DNA of 64,000 nt, from assembly GCF_000719115.1 (NCBI RefSeq), contig NZ_JOEA01000017.1, positions 124,001 through 188,000 on the forward strand, read 5' to 3'. Within the stretch, counting starts at the first letter, position 1, and each line of letters starts with the position of its first letter. Positions 27,894 through 35,800 of this stretch are shown in pieces. The position numbers and the translations under genes are program-made. This stretch comes from Lentzea albidocapillata (lineage in GTDB: Bacteria > Actinomycetota > Actinomycetes > Mycobacteriales > Pseudonocardiaceae). The notes below the pieces were generated by a model. That model saw only the letters and a program-made list of their open reading frames with translations, was not told the DNA's origin and did not search any database.

Positions 27894-28343
27894 TCAGCTG
27901 TTGTTGATGTCGACGACGACACGGGTCGGGTTGTCCAGGAACGAGATCTTGTACGCCCGTCCCTGCCCCGCGTATCCGATCGAGAAGCCCAGGTGCGCCT
28001 CGAAGTCGCACGTGTTCGTGACACTCCGGACGTTCAGCAGCCCAGGCGTGTCGAACGAGCGCGGCCCGGCATAGTTGTGCGCGTTGGCGGGCTGCATGGT
28101 GACGTCCAGGAACTCGTCACCCTTCGCCGAGATCGGCTTGCCGGACCCGCAGTGGTACGGCTCGGACGACCGCCCCGCCGTCACCTCGGGCCGTGGCCCG
28201 TTGAAGTTGAACACGACCCGGTCGAACCCGTCGTGCCGCCCGGTCCGGATGTTCGTGAGCTCGTTCCCCTCAGCCGCCGACGCGGCCGGCACAACGCTCA
28301 ACGCCATCCCTACGGCGACGAGCGCAACAGCGATTCGCTTCAT
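27894..28343 (-). CDS. Secreted AMIN-like domain protein, paralog C
   Basis: 149 residues starting at ATG 28343 with a strong GGGGGAG site; signal peptide MKRIAVALV...SAAEG. The core LTNIRTGRHDGFDRVVFNFNG, HCGSGKPI and TCDFEAHLGFSIGY is kept, while the middle is more diverged (PRPEVTAGRSSEPYH). First of the three to be transcribed, 18 nt ahead of paralog B. Confidence 0.82.
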   Translation of the reverse strand: MKRIAVALVAVGMALSVVPAASAAEGNELTNIRTGRHDGFDRVVFNFNGPRPEVTAGRSSEPYHCGSGKPISAKGDEFLDVTMQPANAHNYAGPRSFDTPGLLNVRSVTNTCDFEAHLGFSIGYAGQGRAYKISFLDNPTRVVVDINNS

Positions 28344-28411
28344 CTCTCCCCCTCTTCCCCAAAAGACGCCCACGCGCGCTGCACGCGCGAGTCGCCCTCC
28401 GGGTTGCCCCA

Positions 28412-29182
28412 TTACCCCAGGAAATCCTCCAGCGGCACAGGCGTCAGCCCGTCCTGCTTGGCCCGGTTGAGAAAGGCCGTGAAGTCCTCGACGAACGTCG
28501 TCCGGAAGTGCATCAGCACGATGTCGCCACGGTTGAGCTTGTCCCCCTGCTGAAACTGCACCCGCCCGTCGTTGACGGCCGCAGTCCAGTTCACCAGCGC
28601 CTTGAACCCACAGCCAGCCGCAGCCTGGCGAGTAGTCGAGTCGTAGTTCCCGAACGGCGGCCGGAACAACGTGGGCCGCTTCCCGTAGTCCCCGGCGAGG
28701 AAGTCGGCGTTGCCGCAGATCTCGTTCTTCTGGAACTCGAACCCCTTCCCCAGCAGGTTCGGGTGGTTCGACGTGTGACTGTGCACCGTCGCGGGCAACT
28801 GCTTGAAGTAGTCCTTGTGCCCCTCGGCGTACTTCGTGTTCAGGAAGACCGACGGCCACACCCCGGCCTCGATCATCAGCTCACGAGCCTTCGGATGCTG
28901 CACAGCCCCGTCGTCGATCGTGATGAACACGTACGGCTTGTCCGTCTGAATCCGCGTGACAACGGGCACCATCCCGTCGGCAACAGCAGGCGCCTTGGCC
29001 TGCACAGTCCCATAGGGATAGGGCGGCTCGAACATCCGCTTGGGCCGCTCCGACGAACTGGTCGTCACCGGCGGCACAGACGTCGCCAACACCGGACCAC
29101 CGGACCGGGATTCAGGCGCGTCCCCACACGCCACAACCCCAGCAACCAGCAAAAAGGCAGCGAAAAGCCGCAACTTGGACAT
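28412..29182 (-). CDS. Lipoprotein polysaccharide deacetylase (NodB family)
   Basis: 256 residues. The lipobox ends at Cys19 (LVAGVVAC), then a Ser/Thr/Pro linker. The NodB domain has TIDDG at 88-92 (catalytic and metal Asp), the metal histidines in HSHTSNH at 134-140, and RPPFGNY at 174-180 where RxPYGxx is usual. Such enzymes deacetylate N-acetyl sugars of peptidoglycan or related polymers at the outer membrane face. The ATG at 29182 has a strong GGAGGGGG site. Upstream of the AMIN-like genes on the same strand. Confidence 0.88.
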   Translation of the reverse strand: MSKLRLFAAFLLVAGVVACGDAPESRSGGPVLATSVPPVTTSSSERPKRMFEPPYPYGTVQAKAPAVADGMVPVVTRIQTDKPYVFITIDDGAVQHPKARELMIEAGVWPSVFLNTKYAEGHKDYFKQLPATVHSHTSNHPNLLGKGFEFQKNEICGNADFLAGDYGKRPTLFRPPFGNYDSTTRQAAAGCGFKALVNWTAAVNDGRVQFQQGDKLNRGDIVLMHFRTTFVEDFTAFLNRAKQDGLTPVPLEDFLG

Positions 29183-29270
29183 CAAAATCCCCCTCCACGC
29201 GAAAGACGCCGCGCAGGCCCCCATGGTTGCACGGGACTAGGGTCGAAGTGATCACAAAAGGAGGACCCCC

Positions 29271-29798
29271 ATGAGCCTCGAGCGCCCAGTCGCTCCCGAC
29301 CCCTACGAGCTGCTACCGCAGGTCGGCACCTTCACCGTCACCTCGACGGACGTGCGCGACGGCGAGCAGCTCCCCGACGCCCAGGTCTTCGAGGGCGGCA
29401 ACACCTCCCCACAACTGACCTGGTCGGGCTTCCCAGAGGACACCCGCAGCTTCGTAGTCACCTGCTACGACCCGGACGCCCCCACCCCGTCGGGCTTCTG
29501 GCACTGGGTGGCCGTGAACATCCCGGCAACCACCACCCACCTGGACACCGGCGCAGGCGCCGAAGACGCCACACTCCCAGGCGACGCCTTCCACGTCCGC
29601 TCCGACTACAGCACCCGAGCCTTCGGCGGCGCCGCCCCACCCAAGGGCGACCACCCACACCGCTACTACTTCGTAGTGCACGCGGTAGACGTCGACAAGC
29701 TGGACGTGGACGAGAACGCCTCCCCAGCAGTGGTGAGCTTCAACCTGGCCTTCCACACCCTGGCAAGGGCCATCATCACCCCCACCTACCAGCACTAA
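29271..29798 (+). CDS. YbhB/YbcL-family PEBP protein
   Basis: 175 residues of the phosphatidylethanolamine-binding (Raf kinase inhibitor-like) family: [42 protein letters not shown], and [18 protein letters not shown] at the ligand site. Ligand and role are unknown. AAAGGAGGA lies 6-7 nt before the ATG. No signal peptide. Confidence 0.93.
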   Translation: MSLERPVAPDPYELLPQVGTFTVTSTDVRDGEQLPDAQVFEGGNTSPQLTWSGFPEDTRSFVVTCYDPDAPTPSGFWHWVAVNIPATTTHLDTGAGAEDATLPGDAFHVRSDYSTRAFGGAAPPKGDHPHRYYFVVHAVDVDKLDVDENASPAVVSFNLAFHTLARAIITPTYQH

Positions 29799-29826
29799 CA
29801 CACACCACACCACAAGCGCCTGATCG

Positions 29827-29885
29827 CACGCGACGCCGAAGGCGAGCCGTCCTTCCCCACGCGAAGCCGAAGGCGAGCCGTCCTT
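29827..29885. repeat. 28-bp direct repeat, two copies, 31-bp period
   Basis: Copies at 29827-29854 and 29858-29885 share the core GCCGAAGGCGAGCCGTCCTT exactly and differ at one base of the 28. The spacers are 3 nt. This is too short and too few for a CRISPR array. It is probably a unit of a dispersed intergenic repeat. Confidence 0.75.
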
Positions 29886-29952
29886 ACCAAGCGGGCCAGG
29901 CGGTGGGGTCCCATCACGAGTCGCGCCATAGCTCTTGCTGCATGCAGGTAGG

Positions 29953-29989
29953 GGTGTCAAGCGGACACGCTTTTCGTCCGCTTGACACC
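29953..29989. repeat. 14-bp perfect inverted repeat
   Basis: GGTGTCAAGCGGAC (29953-29966) and GTCCGCTTGACACC (29976-29989) are exact complements with a 9-nt AT-richer loop. No T-run follows on either strand. It could be a factor-dependent terminator, a palindromic element or an operator; position about 150 nt after the PEBP gene favours RNA-level termination. Confidence 0.65.
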
Positions 29990-30005
29990 ATCAGATTGCC
30001 GGGGT

Positions 30006-30022
30006 CTGGGGCAGAGCCCCAG
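30006..30022. repeat. Small GC-rich hairpin
   Basis: CTGGGGC (30006-30012), loop AGA, GCCCCAG (30016-30022). The flanking GGGGT/AGGGG context is typical of dispersed intergenic hairpins in actinobacteria. No gene-specific role is seen. Confidence 0.5.
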
Positions 30023-30058
30023 GGGAAGCACGCAACGCAAGCTCGCCGCCCGCAAGGT

Positions 30059-30148
30059 GACCACCCGCCCGGTCGCGGCACGCAAAGGTGACCACCCGCC
30101 CGGCCGCCACCCGCCCGGCCGCCGCCCACAAGCCGACCACCCGCCCGG
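30059..30148. repeat. GACCACCCGCCCGG repeat array
   Basis: The 14-mer occurs exactly at 30059-30072, 30090-30103 and 30135-30148, with a partial unit (GCCACCCGCCCGG) at 30106-30118. Unit spacing is irregular (31 and 45 bp between exact copies). The complementary strand is G-rich with several GGG runs. It lies about 80-170 nt ahead of the mycothione reductase gene. Confidence 0.65.
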
Positions 30149-30229
30149 TCACGGCCCAGTCCCCCACGTAAGCCCCCCGTAACCCCCAACCAGGGAACAC
30201 CCCCACCCCCAAAATGGTTGGATCCACAC

Positions 30230-31603
30230 GTGAGGCACTTCGACCTGGTCATCATCGGCACCGGCTCCGGCAACAGCATCCCGACGGAAGCCATGGCAGG
30301 CTGGCAGATCGCCATCCTGGAAAAGGGCACCTTCGGCGGCACCTGCCTCAACGTGGGTTGCATCCCCACCAAAATGTTCGTCCACACAGCAGACCAGGCC
30401 GCAACCCCGGCCAACGCGAAAAAACTGGGCGTGGACGCCACCCTCGACGCAGTCCACTGGCCAGAAATCCGCGACCGGATCTTCAACAGGATCGACCCGA
30501 TCGCCGAAGGCGGCCGCAACTGGCGGGCCAACGAGAACGCGAACGTGACGGTCTACGAGGGCACCGCGCACTTCGTCGACGCGCACACGATCGACACCGG
30601 CACCGGCGAGACGATCACCGCCGACCGGATCGTCGTGGCCGCGGGCAGCCGCCCGACCATCCCGGACATCGCGGATCTGGACTCCACGGGTTTCCACACG
30701 AGCGACACGGTCATGCGTCTCGACGAACTCCCCGAGAGCCTGATCATCGTCGGCAGCGGCTTCATCGCCTCGGAGTTCGCGCACGTCTTCAGCAGCTTCG
30801 GCGTGAAGGTCACGATGATCGCCCGGTCGAACCTCCTCCTGCGTCACGAGGACCTGGAGGTGGCCCAGCGCTTCACCGAGATCGCCAAGGGCAAGTGGAA
30901 CGTCCTGCTCAACCGCAAGACCACCCGCGCCGAGAAGACCGCGACCGGTGTGAAGCTCCACCTCGAAGGTCCCAACGGCGAGGAAACCGTTGAAGCGCAA
31001 CAGCTTCTCGTCGCGGTCGGCAGGCAGCCGAACAGCGACCTGCTCCAGGTCCAGAACGCCGGCGTCGACCAGCACGGAGACGGTCGCGTCAAGGTCGACG
31101 AGTACCAGCGCACGAACCAGCCACACATCTACGCCCTGGGCGACATCAGCTCGGACTACCAGCTCAAGCACGTCGCGAACCACGAGGCCAAGGTCGTCCA
31201 GCACAACCTGCTGAACCCCGACGACCAGATCAGCAGCGACCACCGCTTCGTTCCGGCCGCCGTCTTCTCCAGCCCGCAGATCGCGAGCGTCGGCCTGACC
31301 GAGGAACAGGCCAAGGAGAAGGGCATCCGCTACGTCACCGCCAGCCAGGCCTACGCCTCCATCGCGTACGGCTGGGCCATGGAGGACACGACCGGCTTCG
31401 CGAAGCTGATCGCGGACCCGGCCACCGGTCAGCTCCTCGGCGCGCACATCATCGGGCCGCAGGCCTCGACGGTGATCCAGCCGCTGATCCAGGCGATGAG
31501 CTTCGGTCTGGACGCGAAGTCCATGGCACGCGGCCAGTACTGGATCCACCCGGCGATGCCCGAGGTGGTCGAGAACGCGCTCCTGAACCTGCCGCTGGAC
31601 TGA
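30230..31603 (+). CDS. mtr: Mycothione reductase
   Basis: Flavoprotein disulfide reductase that regenerates mycothiol from mycothione with NADPH, the actinobacterial counterpart of glutathione reductase. The FAD site is IIGTGSGNSI near the start; the redox cysteines are Cys39 and Cys44 in GGTCLNVGCIP; the NADPH site is IIVGSGFIASEF; the C-terminal dimer His-Glu is in YWIHPAMPEVVENAL. The GTG at 30230 gives RHFDLVIIGTGSGN, the usual start. A TTG 12 nt earlier is less likely. Confidence 0.92.
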   Translation: MRHFDLVIIGTGSGNSIPTEAMAGWQIAILEKGTFGGTCLNVGCIPTKMFVHTADQAATPANAKKLGVDATLDAVHWPEIRDRIFNRIDPIAEGGRNWRANENANVTVYEGTAHFVDAHTIDTGTGETITADRIVVAAGSRPTIPDIADLDSTGFHTSDTVMRLDELPESLIIVGSGFIASEFAHVFSSFGVKVTMIARSNLLLRHEDLEVAQRFTEIAKGKWNVLLNRKTTRAEKTATGVKLHLEGPNGEETVEAQQLLVAVGRQPNSDLLQVQNAGVDQHGDGRVKVDEYQRTNQPHIYALGDISSDYQLKHVANHEAKVVQHNLLNPDDQISSDHRFVPAAVFSSPQIASVGLTEEQAKEKGIRYVTASQAYASIAYGWAMEDTTGFAKLIADPATGQLLGAHIIGPQASTVIQPLIQAMSFGLDAKSMARGQYWIHPAMPEVVENALLNLPLD

Positions 31604-31666
31604 AACTCGGAAGGACAGGGACTTCCGCCGCTGCCGAAGACCGGCGGCACCAGCGACGATGCAGCG

Positions 31667-32080
31667 ATGACAGACAGAGTCCTCGTCGCCCACACGTCGA
31701 GAATCGCCGCCACGGACGAGATCGCCGAGATCATCGGCACCGAACTCGCGGGCTGCGGGCTGAGAGTCACCGTGCTCCCGGTCGCCGCGGCCGAGTCGCT
31801 GTACGGGTTCGGTGCCGTGATCTTGGGTGACGCGGCGACCCGTGACGCGCATCGGTTCGTGAAGCGGCACAGGGTTTCCCTCAAGCACACGCCCATCTGG
31901 TTGTTCCACCGCGGCACGCCTCCCGTGCCGAACGACGTCACGCGCATGGTCCGCAAGCTGGGCGCCGGCGGGCCGATCAGCTTCGGCGGCGCGGCACCGG
32001 ACTGGGACCGCGCCAAGGCCTGGGCCCGCTACCTCGCCGACCAGCTCGCGGTGCTGCACCGCGGTTTCGTCTCCAACTAG
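31667..32080 (+). CDS. Flavodoxin-like protein
   Basis: 137 residues. VLVAHTSRIAATDEIAEIIGTEL matches the phosphate-binding start of flavodoxins (VxYxSxxGxTxxxA), but the loop TSRIAATD is atypical. The later part has VILGDAATRDAHRFVKRHR and WDRAKAWARYLADQL, similar to HemG-type flavodoxin-domain proteins. FMN binding and partner are unproven. It lies 63 nt after the mycothione reductase, so a redox role is plausible. Confidence 0.7.
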   Translation: MTDRVLVAHTSRIAATDEIAEIIGTELAGCGLRVTVLPVAAAESLYGFGAVILGDAATRDAHRFVKRHRVSLKHTPIWLFHRGTPPVPNDVTRMVRKLGAGGPISFGGAAPDWDRAKAWARYLADQLAVLHRGFVSN

Positions 32081-32485
32081 CTAGGCCTGCTGGATCCGGA
32101 CGGTGTTGCCGGCGGGATCGCGGAACACGCAGTCCCGCGCACCCCAAGGCTGATCGGCCGGCTCCTGGACGACGTCCGCCCCACCGGCCTGAAGCTTCTC
32201 GAACGCGCCGTCGAGATCCGGCGTGGCCAGGTTGATGAACGCGTACGACCCGTTCTCGATCATCTCGGCGATCGCGGTGCGATGTCCGTCCGTGAGCCCT
32301 TCGGCCATGGCGGGCGGTTCCAGGACGACGGCAGAGCCGCCACCGGACGGCGCGACGGTGATCCAGCGCATCGTGCCCTGGCCGACGTCGGCACGGACCT
32401 CCCAGCCGAGCAGGTCGCGGTAGAACGCGAGCGAGGCCTCGGGGTCGGTGTGCGGGAGGAACGTGGCGTGAATGGTGATGTCCAT
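32081..32485 (-). CDS. VOC-family (glyoxalase-like) protein
   Basis: 134 residues with one vicinal-oxygen-chelate module pair: TFLPHTDPEASLAFYRDLLGWEVRADVG, then WGARDCVFRDPAGNTVRIQQ. Family members include glyoxalase I, dioxygenases and antibiotic-binding proteins. The substrate cannot be deduced. Its stop codon directly abuts the convergent flavodoxin-like gene. Confidence 0.87.
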   Translation of the reverse strand: MDITIHATFLPHTDPEASLAFYRDLLGWEVRADVGQGTMRWITVAPSGGGSAVVLEPPAMAEGLTDGHRTAIAEMIENGSYAFINLATPDLDGAFEKLQAGGADVVQEPADQPWGARDCVFRDPAGNTVRIQQA

Positions 32486-32537
32486 GCCCGCAACGCTAGG
32501 ACCAGCGCCAACGCGAAGCTTCTTGATTCCTGACCGG

Positions 32538-33776
32538 CTAGACGTACCGGGGACGCCCGGCGATCATGCCGAGCACGGTCAGCGCGACCAGCAGCACCAG
32601 CTGCAGCGTCAACGACGTGGTCCACGTCCCGGTGGACTCGCGCAGCACGCCGAACGCGAACGGCCCGGAAGCCGCGATCAGATAGCCGAGGCTCTGCGCC
32701 ATCGCCGACAACCGTGCGGTGTCCGAAGTGGACTTGGTGCGCAGCGACATCACCAGCAGCGCCAGCGGGAACATGCCCATGCCGAACCCGATCAGCACCA
32801 CCCAGAGCCCAGGCGCGGCGGCGGGCGCCACCAGCATGCCCAGGATCCCGGCGAACGACAGCACGCCCAGCGCCAGGACCATCGGCCCCTGGCTGGAGAA
32901 CCGGGCGGCGATCGGCGGCACGAACAGGCTCACCGGAACGCTCAGCAGCATCGAGACCGCGAGCAGCATGCCGGCGGTGTTCCGGTCGACACCGGAGTCG
33001 ACGAGCATCGCGGGCAGCCAGCCCATGACGGTGTAGGCGAACAACGACTGCAGCCCGAAGAACACCGTGATCACCCACGCCAGCGGGCTGCGCAGCAGGG
33101 AGCGCTTCTCCACCGGCGCGACCGACCGCACCACAGTCGACGCGGCCCCGTGCCGCGCCCCGGCGAACCACACGACCACCGCACCGGCTGACAGCAGTGC
33201 CCACGCGCCGACTGCCAGGCGCCACGAGCCGAGCCACTCCTCCATCCGAGGAGTCAGCGCGGCGGCCAAGGCCGCACCTGCGGAGAGCGTTGCCGTGTAC
33301 ACACCGGTGAGCAGGCCGACCTTGTTCGGGAAGGACGCCTTCACCACGACAGGAATCAGCACATTGGACACCGCGATGCCCCCGCACGCGATGAAGGTGC
33401 CGCCCAGCACGACCCACGGACCGTCGATCACGCGCAGCACCAGGCCGAGCGTGAGCACCCCTAGTGACAGTCCGATCGCACGAGCCATGCCGAGGCGGCG
33501 ACCCAGCCAGGGGGCCGCGAACGCCGCGAAGCCGAAGCAAAGCGCCGGAACGGCCGTCAGAGCACTGGTCCATGCGGCCGAAACCCCAAGGGCGGCGCGG
33601 ACATCACCGAGGACCGAGGCCAGACTGGTCACCGCAGGGCGGAGATTCGCGGCAGCGAGGGCGACCCCGATCGCGAGCAGCGTCGACCCGACCAGCGGAA
33701 CGTGACGATTCATGACGACCGTCACCCTGCGACCGCGATCGGTGGCAGTCTGTGCGGCAAGAGTCGTCTGCTTCAT
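32538..33776 (-). CDS. MFS transporter, CynX/NimT type
   Basis: About 412 residues with 12 membrane spans. AANLRPAVTSLASVLGDVRAALG in the first helix and the long loop at the middle match the CynX/NimT (cyanate, nitroimidazole) group. The substrate is unknown. Several starts are possible between 33791 and 33776; the ATG at 33776 is taken. Divergent from the FadR-type regulator, which probably controls it. Confidence 0.88.
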   Translation of the reverse strand: MKQTTLAAQTATDRGRRVTVVMNRHVPLVGSTLLAIGVALAAANLRPAVTSLASVLGDVRAALGVSAAWTSALTAVPALCFGFAAFAAPWLGRRLGMARAIGLSLGVLTLGLVLRVIDGPWVVLGGTFIACGGIAVSNVLIPVVVKASFPNKVGLLTGVYTATLSAGAALAAALTPRMEEWLGSWRLAVGAWALLSAGAVVVWFAGARHGAASTVVRSVAPVEKRSLLRSPLAWVITVFFGLQSLFAYTVMGWLPAMLVDSGVDRNTAGMLLAVSMLLSVPVSLFVPPIAARFSSQGPMVLALGVLSFAGILGMLVAPAAAPGLWVVLIGFGMGMFPLALLVMSLRTKSTSDTARLSAMAQSLGYLIAASGPFAFGVLRESTGTWTTSLTLQLVLLVALTVLGMIAGRPRYV

Positions 33777-33804
33777 CGTCACGCGCACCACTATCGCAGA
33801 CGTA

Positions 33805-33825
33805 GGATGTTCGGATGAAAGGATG
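33805..33825. promoter_or_regulatory. Three GGATG direct repeats between MFS and FadR genes
   Basis: GGATG occurs at 33805-33809, 33813-33817 and 33821-33825, an exact 8-bp period, directly before the regulator GTG at 33831. Possibly a regulator binding array. FadR-type proteins normally use palindromes, so this is tentative. Confidence 0.35.
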
Positions 33826-33830
33826 ACGCT

Positions 33831-34502
33831 GTGCCGTTGGCCACTACCCGGCGGGCGGGTCTAGTCGACCAGGTGATCGAGCAGATGCGTGGCGCGATCA
33901 CGACTGGTGAATGGCCCGTCGGGCAGCGCATCCCGCCCGAACCCGAGCTGGTCACCGCGCTCGGGGTGGGGCGGAACACGGTCAGAGAGGCCGTGCGCGC
34001 GCTCTCCCACGCCGGACTGCTGGAGGTGCGGCAGGGCGACGGCACGTTCGTCCGCGCGACCAGCGAGATCTCCGGCGCGGTCCGCCGCATGTGCGGGACC
34101 GAACTGAAGGAAGTGCTCCAGGTCCGCCGCACCCTCGAGATGGAGGGCGCGCGCCTGGCCGCGAAGTACCGCACGGACGCCGAACTGGCGCGCCTCACCG
34201 AGTTGCTGCACAAGCGCGACGCGGCGATGGAGGGCGAGCAGTGGGCCGAGGTGATCGAGCACGACACCGCGTTCCACGTGCTGCTGGTGCAGTGCTCGCA
34301 CAACACGCTTCTAGCCGAGCTCTACCAGGGCTTGACCGAGGCGGTCAAAGCTTCGGTGGCGGCCTCTGTCGACACCAGCCAGCCCGGCCAGGACCAGGTG
34401 TCGCACACCGGGCTGCTGCACGCGGTCCGGGACGGTGACCAGGAGAAGGCGGCGATCGAGGCGGGCGGTTTCTTCGAGGAGCTGATCGAGAAGTTCTGCT
34501 GA
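33831..34502 (+). CDS. FadR/GntR-family transcriptional regulator
   Basis: 223 residues: N-terminal winged helix (GQRIPPEPELVTALGVGRNTVREAVRALSHAGLLEVRQGDGTFV) and a helical FCD effector domain (DTAFHVLLVQCSHN, HTGLLHAVRDGD). FCD members usually bind a carboxylate through a metal held by Asp/His residues. Likely targets are the divergent MFS gene and the epoxide hydrolase 44 nt downstream. Confidence 0.9.
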   Translation: MPLATTRRAGLVDQVIEQMRGAITTGEWPVGQRIPPEPELVTALGVGRNTVREAVRALSHAGLLEVRQGDGTFVRATSEISGAVRRMCGTELKEVLQVRRTLEMEGARLAAKYRTDAELARLTELLHKRDAAMEGEQWAEVIEHDTAFHVLLVQCSHNTLLAELYQGLTEAVKASVAASVDTSQPGQDQVSHTGLLHAVRDGDQEKAAIEAGGFFEELIEKFC

Positions 34503-34546
34503 ACCGCGGACAGAAGATGTCCGCATGAGCTCATAGCGTGGGGGCC

Positions 34547-35650
34547 ATGGAGATCACGCCGTTCCGCATCGAGATCCCGCAGGCAGAGATCGACGACCTC
34601 CGCTCACGTCTGGCCGGCACGCGCTGGCCGGAGGAGGACCTGCCGGGCGTCGGCTGGTCCTACGGCATCCCGCTGAGCTACCTGCGCCCGCTCGCCGAGT
34701 ACTGGCGCGACGGGTTCGACTGGCGCGCGCAGGAAGAGCGGATCAACTCCTACCCCCAGTTCACGACCGAGATCAGCGGGCAGCGCATCCACTTCCTGCA
34801 CGTCCGCTCGAAGAACCCAGACGCGACACCACTGCTGCTCATCCACGGCTGGCCCGGCTCGTTCGTCGAGTTCCTGAACGTGATCGAGCCGCTGTCCGAG
34901 GACTTCCACCTTGTGATCCCGTCGATCCCCGGCTTCGGCTTCTCGGGTCCCGTGCGCAAACCCGGCTGGAACGTCCTGCGCGTCTCGTGGGCGTTCGCGA
35001 AGCTGATGGAAGGCCTGGGGTACGACCGCTACGGCACGCAGGGCGGCGACTGGGGTTCGGGCATCGCGCAGGAGATCGGCCGGGTGTTCCCCGAGCAGGT
35101 CATCGGCGTGCACGTGAACATGCTGCAGACCTTCCGGCCGCAGGGCGTCAACGACCTGTCGGACGAAGAGCTGCGCGCGCTGGAATCGCTCGACCACTAC
35201 CAGAAGGAACTCTCCGGCTACATGCACCTGCAACGCAGCCGGCCGCGCACGCTGTCGTACGCGCTGACGGACTCCGCCGTCGGGCAGCTCGCGTGGATCG
35301 CGGAGAAGTTCCACGACTGGACGGACAACGAGGGCGTGCCCGAGGACGCGGTGGACCGCGACCAGATGCTGACCAACGTGTCCATCTACTGGTTCACCGG
35401 CACGGCGGGCTCCTCGGCGGCGCTGTACAAGGAGCAGTCGGCATCGTGGGGCCAGCAACAGCCTTCGACGGTGCCGACGGGCGTCGCGATCTTCCCGCAC
35501 GACCTGAGCCTGCCGGTGCGGTCGCTGGCGGAGAAGATGATCCCGTCGATCGTGCACTGGACCGAGTTCGACCGCGGCGGCCACTTCGCCGCGATGGAGG
35601 AGCCGGACCTGCTGGTCCAAGACATCAGGAAGTTCTTCGAATCACTTTGA
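34547..35650 (+). CDS. Epoxide hydrolase
   Basis: 367 residues. The EHN N-terminal domain ([37 protein letters not shown]) is followed by the alpha/beta-hydrolase core: [10 protein letters not shown] with the oxyanion HGxP, nucleophile Asp168 in GGDWGS, and the base His346 in [11 protein letters not shown]. It hydrolyses an epoxide to a diol. The stop codon falls at the edge of the IS200/IS605-type element. The ATG at 34547 gives the conserved start. Confidence 0.92.
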   Translation: MEITPFRIEIPQAEIDDLRSRLAGTRWPEEDLPGVGWSYGIPLSYLRPLAEYWRDGFDWRAQEERINSYPQFTTEISGQRIHFLHVRSKNPDATPLLLIHGWPGSFVEFLNVIEPLSEDFHLVIPSIPGFGFSGPVRKPGWNVLRVSWAFAKLMEGLGYDRYGTQGGDWGSGIAQEIGRVFPEQVIGVHVNMLQTFRPQGVNDLSDEELRALESLDHYQKELSGYMHLQRSRPRTLSYALTDSAVGQLAWIAEKFHDWTDNEGVPEDAVDRDQMLTNVSIYWFTGTAGSSAALYKEQSASWGQQQPSTVPTGVAIFPHDLSLPVRSLAEKMIPSIVHWTEFDRGGHFAAMEEPDLLVQDIRKFFESL

Positions 35651-35800
35651 CTTCTTCCCGTCCTGACGGACAGGAATTCCCACCTGCCTCGCGGCAGGTA
35701 GCGCTCACGCGCCGTGCCTCACGACACGGGGTTCCTGTTTCACAGCCGATCGCGGAAGGGAGGGCCCTTGCCGTCTGACATCAGCTCCGCAGGCATCACC
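35651..35800 (-). ncRNA. Predicted omega/reRNA of TnpB
   Basis: TnpB nucleases use a right-end RNA that begins in the 3' part of tnpB, folds into the RE hairpins and ends in a guide taken from DNA flanking the element. Here the RE hairpins at 35661-35699 directly follow the tnpB stop (35705). The guide would come from minus-strand sequence just below 35648, that is, from the end of the epoxide hydrolase gene. The 5' limit is a guess from the family. Confidence 0.5.

Larger units (their letters stand above)
29799..30229. other. Repeat-rich intergenic region
   Basis: No credible gene is seen in this 430-bp gap. It holds a 28-bp tandem repeat, a 14-bp perfect palindrome, a small GC-rich hairpin and an array of GACCACCCGCCCGG repeats, each listed separately, and probably the promoter of the mycothione reductase gene. 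Confidence 0.8.

Noticed and set aside
29953..29989. 14-bp palindrome as an intrinsic terminator
   Set aside because: No T-run follows on either strand, so it is listed as an inverted repeat only.
29827..30148. Short repeats that might suggest a CRISPR array
   Set aside because: Repeat copies are two to four, spacers are 3 nt or irregular, and no cas gene is near. No CRISPR array is visible in the window.
30059..30148. GACCACCCGCCCGG units as a replication origin or iteron set
   Set aside because: No DnaA boxes, AT-rich stretch or replication gene nearby.
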